This document shows positions 15,510-20,950 of a DNA stretch of 20,950 nucleotides, piece after piece. The notes under the pieces are model-generated. The model did no database searches and was not told the DNA's origin. It saw only the letters and a program-made list of their open reading frames with translations. The stretch's first letter is position 1. Each line of letters begins with the position of its first letter. A program made the position numbers and the translations under genes. Origin of the DNA: Lachnospiraceae bacterium UBA938 (lineage in GTDB: Bacteria; Bacillota; Clostridia; Lachnospirales; Lachnospiraceae); NCBI GenBank assembly GCA_002293475.1, contig DBDG01000021.1:1-20950 (forward strand), written 5' to 3'.

Positions 15510-15944
15510 CTAATCTTCATTTTTATTTCTACCTACTCCATAGCCACCAAATGCACCAGCCACTAAACCTATTATTGCGTAGATTATTTTTTCCATCACA
15601 TCCGGATTTTCTTTTAATAGAACTATTATAATGCAAAAAAAAGTAAGTGATAATAAAAGTGTAAAAAAAACAAATATTTTATTCTGTTTCTTCTCTGCAA
15701 AAGTATTTTGCATCTCTTCTCTTGAACCTTTTAAATACTCCGTGATATGATCCTCGGATAACTTCTTCATAATGGCATTTTCCGAAGAAAACCCGCCCAT
15801 CATAACTGAAGATGCAATCATAGTTCTTTCTATTGTTTTCCTATGTTTTTCTGGTATCTCCTCTAAAATCTCTTCTAATTTTTCTTCATTAATATCAGGC
15901 TTAATTTCATTATGCGTATTATTAGTTAGTACTGAATCACTCAT
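15510..15944 (-). CDS. Small membrane protein of unknown function (DUF2335-like layout)
   Basis: This 144-residue protein has a charged, helical N-terminal half (KLEEILEEIPEKHRKTIERT, then SEDHITEYLKGSREEMQNTFAEKKQNK) and two membrane segments at the C-terminus (about residues 90-110 and 117-137), the second glycine-rich and ending GRNKNED. This layout, cytosolic helical part then a two-helix membrane hairpin, recalls DUF2335 proteins, but the match is by architecture only. The ATG lies 8 nt behind the stop of the preceding small gene, whose last codons contain AAAGGA, so the two are likely coupled; the 13-nt spacing is long. The DNA is markedly richer in A+T than the flanking tuf and glycosylase genes, suggesting acquisition by transfer. 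Confidence 0.75.
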   Translation of the reverse strand: MSDSVLTNNTHNEIKPDINEEKLEEILEEIPEKHRKTIERTMIASSVMMGGFSSENAIMKKLSEDHITEYLKGSREEMQNTFAEKKQNKIFVFFTLLLSLTFFCIIIVLLKENPDVMEKIIYAIIGLVAGAFGGYGVGRNKNED

Positions 15945-15951
15945 TTTATAA

Positions 15952-16167
15952 TTAATTTCCTTTGCTCATAACATTATTTACAATTGAAATAATATCTTTT
16001 GCACAACTTATCATACCCCTGCTTAAATCACTGGTAACAGCATTAACTATATTCAACTTGATTTCCACGTCTTGATGTTTGGGATAGTACGTAGTACTTC
16101 TATTATATAATGATTTTCTATTTTTATTTTCTTTAATCGCATACATCTTAAACACCCCTTTTTTCAT
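15952..16167 (-). CDS. Small protein of unknown function
   Basis: A 71-residue protein with a basic N-terminal half (KENKNRKSLYNRSTTYYPKH) and a C-terminal amphipathic stretch with one cysteine (MISCAKDIISIVNNVM). ATG 16167 has a good GGAGG 6 nt upstream. It is the first gene of a two-gene cassette between the tuf terminator and another terminator. No family was recognised. Its tight link to a two-helix membrane protein, its small size and its AT-rich composition would fit a mobile accessory module, but no function can be assigned. Confidence 0.68.
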   Translation of the reverse strand: MKKGVFKMYAIKENKNRKSLYNRSTTYYPKHQDVEIKLNIVNAVTSDLSRGMISCAKDIISIVNNVMSKGN

Positions 16168-16209
16168 AAAGCACCTCCATTATATAGAGTATGCTCATTC
16201 ATTAATTAA

Positions 16210-16238
16210 ATATTAACATATATTTTAATGCTTGTCTA
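16210..16238 (-). promoter_or_regulatory. Possible promoter of the AT-rich cassette
   Basis: On the minus strand, TAGACA (16238-16233), a 17-nt spacer and TAATAT (16215-16210) precede the first ATG by about 43 nt. A TATAAT nearer the gene abuts the ribosome-binding site and is too close to serve. The 169-nt gap to tuf otherwise holds only the tuf terminator. Confidence 0.4.
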
Positions 16239-16286
16239 TCAACCAATTTGTTATATTAGATTGCCGTTCCTCAATCTCATATTAAT

Positions 16287-16316
16287 AATCAACCCCTTGT
16301 AAACAAGGGGCTGATT
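16287..16316 (-). terminator. Intrinsic terminator of tuf / the str operon
   Basis: A 7-bp stem (CCCCTTG with CAAGGGG) and 4-nt loop, extended past one mismatch by AATCA with TGATT, followed on the minus strand by ATTATTAATAT. It lies about 21 nt after the tuf stop codon. Confidence 0.75.
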
Positions 16317-16336
16317 TATTAATATAATAACAATAT

Positions 16337-17530
16337 TTATTCAATAATCGTAGCAACCCTACCTGAGCCAACAGTACGTCCGCCTTCACGGATCGCGAAG
16401 GTCAGGCCTTGATCCATAGCGATCGGGTGGATCAGTTCTATCGTCATCTCTACGTTATCACCAGGCATACACATTTCGGTACCAGCGGGAAGATTACATA
16501 CACCGGTAACGTCAGTGGTACGGAAGTAGAACTGCGGACGATAGTTATTGAAGAAAGGAGTATGGCGACCGCCTTCATCCTTGGTCAATACATATACTTG
16601 TGCGGTAAACTTGGTGTGGCACTTGATGGAGCCGGGTTTAGCCAGAACCTGTCCTCTTTCAATGTCGGTTCTGTTAACGCCACGAAGAAGGGCACCGATG
16701 TTATCGCCGGCACGGGCTTCATCAAGCAGCTTACGGAACATTTCGATACCGGTTACAACTACTTTTCTGGTCTCTTCTTTAATACCGATGATTTCCACTT
16801 CTTCGGACAGATGCAGGATACCGGCTTCTACTCTACCGGTAGCAACCGTACCACGTCCGGTAATGGTGAAAACGTCTTCTACCGGCATCAAGAACGGCTT
16901 GTCGGTATCACGCTGCGGATCCGGAACCCATGAGTCAACGGCATCCATCAGCTCAATAATCTTGTCGCCCCATGCACAGCTGCTGTCTTCCAGTGCTTTC
17001 AAAGCAGAGCCCTGGATAACAGGGGTATCATCACCGGGGAAGTCATATTCGGATAACAAGTCCCTGATTTCCATCTCAACCAGCTCAAGCAGCTCTTCGT
17101 CATCAACAGCATCACACTTGTTCATGAAGACTACGATATAAGGAACGCCTACCTGACGAGACAAGAGGATATGCTCCTTGGTCTGTGCCATAACACCGTC
17201 GGTCGCGGCAACTACCAAGATAGCACCGTCCATCTGTGCGGCACCGGTAATCATGTTCTTTACATAATCGGCATGTCCAGGGCAGTCTACGTGGGCATAA
17301 TGCCTGTTCTTAGATTCATATTCAACGTGGGCGGTAGAGATAGTGATACCTCTTTCTCTCTCTTCCGGTGCTTTATCGATTTTGTCAAATGCAACGATTT
17401 CGCCAGTTCCCAGTCTTTCGTGCAGGGTCTTGGTAATAGCTGCCGTCAAAGTAGTTTTACCATGATCAACATGACCAATGGTTCCAATATTACAATGGGG
17501 TTTGTTTCTTTCAAATTTAGCTTTAGCCAT
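16337..17530 (-). CDS. tuf: Translation elongation factor Tu
   Basis: EF-Tu, 397 residues, delivers aminoacyl-tRNA to the ribosome as a GTP complex. Motifs visible: P-loop GHVDHGKT (19-26), switch I ERGITISTAHVEY (59-71), DCPGH (82-86) and NKCD (137-140). The beta-barrel domains 2 and 3 follow at full length, ending GSGRVATIIE. ATG 17530 has AGGAGG 9 nt upstream. It is the last gene of the str cluster (rpsL, rpsG, fusA, tuf), but a 163-nt gap with its own strong promoter separates it from fusA, allowing separate high expression. Closed by a terminator. Confidence 0.99.
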   Translation of the reverse strand: MAKAKFERNKPHCNIGTIGHVDHGKTTLTAAITKTLHERLGTGEIVAFDKIDKAPEERERGITISTAHVEYESKNRHYAHVDCPGHADYVKNMITGAAQMDGAILVVAATDGVMAQTKEHILLSRQVGVPYIVVFMNKCDAVDDEELLELVEMEIRDLLSEYDFPGDDTPVIQGSALKALEDSSCAWGDKIIELMDAVDSWVPDPQRDTDKPFLMPVEDVFTITGRGTVATGRVEAGILHLSEEVEIIGIKEETRKVVVTGIEMFRKLLDEARAGDNIGALLRGVNRTDIERGQVLAKPGSIKCHTKFTAQVYVLTKDEGGRHTPFFNNYRPQFYFRTTDVTGVCNLPAGTEMCMPGDNVEMTIELIHPIAMDQGLTFAIREGGRTVGSGRVATIIE

Positions 17531-17602
17531 TTCTAAAGTCCTCCTTTAATGAAATAAAAAAATATTATTGTTCTTTTTCATAAATTTACTCGGCTATCTT
17601 AG

Positions 17603-17631
17603 ATTATAGTAAATCTTCCCAATATTTTCAA
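17603..17631 (-). promoter_or_regulatory. Internal promoter in front of tuf
   Basis: On the minus strand, TTGAAA (17631-17626), an exact 17-nt spacer and a consensus TATAAT (17608-17603). The predicted start near 17596 gives a leader of about 66 nt. No terminator is seen between fusA and this promoter. Confidence 0.8.
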
Positions 17632-17693
17632 GCCTTATTTACGTTTGGCGATAAAATAAGCAGACAAGCAGTTACGCTCACTTTACCGTTACT

Positions 17694-19811
17694 TTACCGA
17701 TATTTTACTGCTAATACCTTTTCCTGTACGCTCTTGGGCACCTGCTCGTATTTTTCAAAGAACATCGAGTAATTGCCGCGCCCCTGTGTCTTGGAGCGGA
17801 GGTCGGTGGCATAACCGAACATTTCTGACAGCGGCACAAACCCTTTGACGATCTTACCGCCGCCGATATCATCCATGCCTTCAATACGGCCGCGCCGGGA
17901 ATTAATGTCGCCGATCACGTCGCCCATATATTCTTCCGGCATCGTAACCTCAACCTTCATAATCGGCTCAAGCAGAACCGGTTCAGCTTTTTTCATCGCT
18001 TCTTTGAAGGCTAGGGAACCGGCGATGTGGAAAGCCAGCTCCGAGGAATCGACTTCATGATAGGAACCGTCATATACATTAGCATAGACGCCTACTACCG
18101 GAAAGCCGCCCAGAAGACCGGATTTGGTAGCCTCTTCGATACCATTGCCGACTGCCGGGATATATTCTCTAGGGATCGCCCCGCCGACAACGCTTGACTC
18201 AAACTTGAACAACTCTTCGCCATTGGCATCCATAGGACTGAACCTGACCTTACAGTGGCCGTATTGGCCGCGCCCGCCGGATTGTTTGGCATATTTGCTG
18301 TCCACTTCGACTTCTTTGGTAATGGCTTCCTTATACGCAACCTGTGGCGCGCCTACATTGGCCTCTACCTTAAACTCTCTTAAAAGGCGGTCAACGATGA
18401 TCTCCAGATGCAGTTCACCCATGCCGGCGATAATAGTCTGCCCTGTTTCTACATTGGTATGAGCCCGGAACGTCGGGTCTTCTTCCGACAGCTTCGCAAG
18501 CGCCTCACCCATCTTACCTTGACTTGCCTTGGTTTTGGGTTCAATGGCCAGCTCAATAACAGGTTCGGGAAACTCCATGGATTCCAAGATAACCGGGTGC
18601 TGCTCAGCACAGATCGTGTCACCGGTCGTGGTCAGTTTAAATCCAACTGCCGCCGCAATATCACCGGAGTAGACCTTGTCGATCTCTTCCCGCTTATTGG
18701 CATGCATCTGCAGGATACGTCCCACCCGCTCTTTTTTATCTTTAGTTGCATTCAGTACATAGGAACCTGAATTAATCGATCCCGAATAAACCCGGAAAAA
18801 AGCCAGCTTTCCGACAAAAGGATCGGTCATGATCTTAAATGCCAGCGCCGCGAAGGGCTCTTCATCGGACGAATGTCTTTCCACCGGATTGCCGTCCATA
18901 TCAAATCCCTGTATCGCCGGGATATCGGTCGGTGCCGGCATATATTCCAAGATGGCATCCAGAAGCTTCTGGACTCCCCGGTTACGGTACGCCGAACCGC
19001 AGCAGACCGGAATCGCCCGGCATTCACAGGTCGCTTTGCGGAGCGCTGCTTTCATTTCCTCCACAGAAGGCTCCTGATCTTCCAGAAACAGCATCATCAG
19101 TTCGTCGTCCAGTTCACATATCTTTTCCACCAGCTCGGCATGGTGCGTATCAGCCTCATCCTTGATTTCTTCCGGAATGTCGGTAATTGAAATATCTTCG
19201 CCCTTGTCATCATTAAAAACATAAGCCTTCATCTCAAACAAATCGATTATTCCTTTAAAGCTATCCTCTTTACCGAAAGGTATCTGGATTTTGATCGTAT
19301 TTTTACCTAATCTGGTTCTGATCTGTTCTACGGCTCCGTAGAAATCTGCCCCGAGAATGTCCATCTTATTAATAAAAGCCATCCTAGGTACATTGTAGGT
19401 GTCTGCCTGACGCCATACATTTTCTGATTGTGGTTCTACTCCACCTTTTGCACAAAACACGCCGACGGCACCGTCCAGCACCCGCAATGATCGTTCTACT
19501 TCTACAGTAAAATCCACATGTCCGGGAGTGTCGATAATATTTATCCGATGCTCCAGCGCACCCGGTTTCGCCTTGGCATTTTCTTGCAGGGTCCAGTGAC
19601 ACGTCGTAGCCGCTGATGTTATGGTAATCCCTCTTTCCTGCTCCTGTTCCATCCAGTCCATGGTAGCAGTTCCTTCATGCGTATCACCAAGCTTGTAGTT
19701 AACGCCGGTATAAAACAGGATACGCTCGGAAAGAGTGGTCTTACCAGCATCTATATGGGCCATAATACCGATATTCCTGGTCCTTTCCAGTGGATATTCT
19801 CTTCCAGCCAA
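17694..19811 (-). CDS. fusA: Translation elongation factor G
   Basis: EF-G, 705 residues, drives translocation and, with ribosome recycling factor, subunit release. GTPase motifs: AHIDAGKT (18-25), an effector region ERGITITSAATT, DTPGHVDF and NKMD. All five domains follow, with domain IV recognisable by SGGRGQYGHCKVRF. A short segment after HWTL (QENAKAKPGALEH) between switch I and DTPGH is longer than in Escherichia coli. The start codon is TTG: no in-frame ATG lies near, and AGGAGG sits 8 nt upstream, overlapping the rpsG stop. Such a start is unusual for a highly expressed factor. It follows rpsG by 12 nt. Confidence 0.98.
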   Translation of the reverse strand: MAGREYPLERTRNIGIMAHIDAGKTTLSERILFYTGVNYKLGDTHEGTATMDWMEQEQERGITITSAATTCHWTLQENAKAKPGALEHRINIIDTPGHVDFTVEVERSLRVLDGAVGVFCAKGGVEPQSENVWRQADTYNVPRMAFINKMDILGADFYGAVEQIRTRLGKNTIKIQIPFGKEDSFKGIIDLFEMKAYVFNDDKGEDISITDIPEEIKDEADTHHAELVEKICELDDELMMLFLEDQEPSVEEMKAALRKATCECRAIPVCCGSAYRNRGVQKLLDAILEYMPAPTDIPAIQGFDMDGNPVERHSSDEEPFAALAFKIMTDPFVGKLAFFRVYSGSINSGSYVLNATKDKKERVGRILQMHANKREEIDKVYSGDIAAAVGFKLTTTGDTICAEQHPVILESMEFPEPVIELAIEPKTKASQGKMGEALAKLSEEDPTFRAHTNVETGQTIIAGMGELHLEIIVDRLLREFKVEANVGAPQVAYKEAITKEVEVDSKYAKQSGGRGQYGHCKVRFSPMDANGEELFKFESSVVGGAIPREYIPAVGNGIEEATKSGLLGGFPVVGVYANVYDGSYHEVDSSELAFHIAGSLAFKEAMKKAEPVLLEPIMKVEVTMPEEYMGDVIGDINSRRGRIEGMDDIGGGKIVKGFVPLSEMFGYATDLRSKTQGRGNYSMFFEKYEQVPKSVQEKVLAVKYR

Positions 19812-19819
19812 AGGTTCTT

Positions 19820-19825
19820 CCTCCT
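19820..19825 (-). promoter_or_regulatory. fusA ribosome-binding site overlapping the rpsG stop
   Basis: AGGAGG on the minus strand begins within the TAG stop of rpsG and lies 8 nt before the TTG start of fusA. This placement both fixes the TTG as the start and couples fusA to rpsG translation. Confidence 0.85.
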
Positions 19826-20294
19826 AAAAACGATAGTTGGCAAAGGCTTTGTTGGCTTCTGCCATTTTATGCATATCTTCTTTTCTTTTCACCGAAGCTC
19901 CGGTTTTGTTAGAAGCGTCCAGAATCTCATTGGCCAGCCGGTCTTTCATTGTCTTTTCGCCTCTCTTGCGGGCAAACAATGTCATCCAGCGGAGTGCCAG
20001 AGCCTGGCGCCTTTCCGCCCGGACCTCGATCGGTACCTGATAAGTGGCGCCGCCGATACGTCTTGCTTTAACTTCCAGTACCGGCATGATATTGTTCATG
20101 GCTTCCTCAAATACGTCGAGTGCCGGTTTGCCGGACTTCGCTTCCACAGTAGCGAATGCACCGTATACAATCTTCTGGGCAACACCCTTCTTACCGTCCA
20201 ACATAATGTTATTGATAAGCTTGGTGACCACCTTGTTATTGTATAAAGGATCCGCTAATACGTCTCTTTTTTGTATATGTCCTTTACGTGGCAC
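19824..20294 (-). CDS. rpsG: Small-subunit ribosomal protein S7 (uS7)
   Basis: S7, 156 residues, nucleates assembly of the 30S head and binds 16S rRNA near the E site. The sequence is full length and typical (MPRKGHIQKRDVLADPLYNNKVVTKLIN at the start, RRIGGATYQVPIEV in the middle, ANKAFANYRF at the end). Translation begins at GTG, with AAGGAGG and 7-8 nt spacing; no ATG alternative exists. In the str operon between rpsL and fusA. The 144-nt gap to rpsL is longer than usual within this operon and shows no clear promoter or terminator. In other bacteria S7 represses its own operon by binding the mRNA in this gap; whether that holds here cannot be told. Confidence 0.98.
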   Translation of the reverse strand: MPRKGHIQKRDVLADPLYNNKVVTKLINNIMLDGKKGVAQKIVYGAFATVEAKSGKPALDVFEEAMNNIMPVLEVKARRIGGATYQVPIEVRAERRQALALRWMTLFARKRGEKTMKDRLANEILDASNKTGASVKRKEDMHKMAEANKAFANYRF

Positions 20295-20438
20295 GTTTCT
20301 TCCCTCCTTATTAATAATAATAATTCATCGGTACTCACATTGTGTTACTAACTCATGAATGTGTCCGTGCGGTATATCTGTATTCAAAAACAGAATTCCA
20401 ACACTGAATTAGTCTACATAGCAAGCTTACACAACCGA

Positions 20439-20858
20439 TTATTTCCCAGCTTTCGGCCTTTTCGCTCCATATTTGGAACGAGCCTGCCTTCTGTTGGCAA
20501 CCCCCGCAGTATCAAGTGTACCCCTGATGATATGATACCTTGTACCGGGCAAGTCCTTAACCCTGCCGCCTCTGATCAGGACAACGCTGTGCTCCTGAAG
20601 ATTGTGGCCTTCACCGGGAATATAACTGGTAACCTCAATCCCATTAGATAGACGCACCCTGGCGATTTTACGCAGTGCTGAGTTAGGCTTCTTGGGCGTC
20701 GCTGTCTTAACAGCCGTGCAGACGCCTCTTTTCTGAGGGGAAGAAGTATTGGTCGACCTTTTGTGAAGCGAATTGATTCCCTTCTGAAGAGCCGGCGCGG
20801 TAGACTTCTTTTCCGATGTCTGACGTCCCTTTCTAACTAACTGGTTAAATGTTGGCAT
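20439..20858 (-). CDS. rpsL: Small-subunit ribosomal protein S12 (uS12)
   Basis: S12, 139 residues, lies at the decoding centre. It is the longer Gram-positive form, with an extra stretch (QKGINSLHKRSTNTSS) before PQKRGVC compared with the Escherichia coli protein. The two loops where streptomycin resistance changes arise are unaltered: TPKKPNSALRK (Lys56/Lys57) and GGRVKDLPG (Lys101), so no target-based resistance is seen. ATG 20858 has a near-perfect AAAGGAGGTGA upstream. It is the first str gene in the window. A TATACT at 20933-20928 on the minus strand could be a -10 box, but its -35 would lie at or beyond the edge, so the operon promoter cannot be judged. Confidence 0.99.
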   Translation of the reverse strand: MPTFNQLVRKGRQTSEKKSTAPALQKGINSLHKRSTNTSSPQKRGVCTAVKTATPKKPNSALRKIARVRLSNGIEVTSYIPGEGHNLQEHSVVLIRGGRVKDLPGTRYHIIRGTLDTAGVANRRQARSKYGAKRPKAGK

Positions 20859-20950
20859 TCTGTTTCACCTCCTTTATTATAAAATAGCAGTACAAAACAA
20901 CACGTGCATAATAGCGCACACTAAAATAGTATACGTGTAGTTTTTTACCT

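Noticed and set aside
16177..16185. TATAAT box just before the 71-residue protein
   Set aside because: It abuts the GGAGG site, so a transcript starting 7 nt later would lose the ribosome-binding site.
16548..17141. 197-codon open frame on the plus strand inside tuf
   Set aside because: It is antisense to a fully conserved EF-Tu gene; the sequence is a serine-rich low-complexity shadow with no ribosome-binding evidence or recognisable domain.
17640..17672. AT-rich stem in the fusA-tuf gap (CTTATTT with AAATAAG)
   Set aside because: A weak 7-bp stem with a long loop and no T-tract; not convincing as an attenuator.
19677..20246. 189-codon open frame on the plus strand across fusA and rpsG
   Set aside because: Antisense to two conserved genes and crossing their junction; no family resemblance.

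Overview
The window looks like a chromosomal segment from an anaerobic Firmicute, most likely a clostridium of the Lachnospiraceae type. This rests on the Gram-positive long form of ribosomal protein S12, strong AGGAGG ribosome-binding sites, a perfect CIRCE operator, a TSCPD four-cysteine protein, and a DUF6179/DUF6323-type gene pair. The placement is inferred from gene content, not from a database search. No tRNA, rRNA, CRISPR array, insertion sequence or prophage was seen, and no gene-free stretch exceeds 300 bases.

Layout. (1) 55-3576, minus strand: a five-gene run read in the order superoxide dismutase, CcdA-like membrane thiol reductase, membrane-anchored TlpA/ResA-like thioredoxin, DUF6323-like protein, DUF6179-like protein. 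The first three point to oxidative and extracytoplasmic thiol stress; the last two are uncharacterised. (2) 3694-4260, plus: an Hsp20 small heat-shock gene behind a sigma-A-type promoter and a perfect CIRCE (HrcA) operator, followed by a double-palindrome hairpin. (3) 4328-6537, minus: recQ helicase translationally coupled by an ATGA overlap to a small TSCPD protein. (4) 6798-11993, plus: a 1119-residue TPR protein with a J-like N-terminus whose HPD is replaced by NPE, then an HscC-type Hsp70, closed by a strong terminator. (5) 12219-13514, plus: an FAD-dependent oxidoreductase with a C-terminal Rieske domain and its own promoter. (6) 13545-15401, minus: a tocopherol-cyclase-like protein and a zincless Fpg/Nei-family DNA glycosylase. 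(7) 15510-16167, minus: an AT-rich two-gene cassette of unknown small proteins lying between two terminators. (8) 16337-20858, minus: the str operon rpsL-rpsG-fusA-tuf, with an extra promoter in front of tuf. rpsG starts with GTG and fusA with TTG.

Overall the window combines translation core genes with proteostasis functions (Hsp20, HscC plus J-like partner), redox defence (SOD, CcdA/TlpA, Rieske oxidoreductase) and DNA repair (RecQ, Fpg-like). The best candidates for something undescribed are the HPD-less J/TPR-HscC pair, the redox operon carrying DUF6323/DUF6179, and the AT-rich cassette beside tuf.
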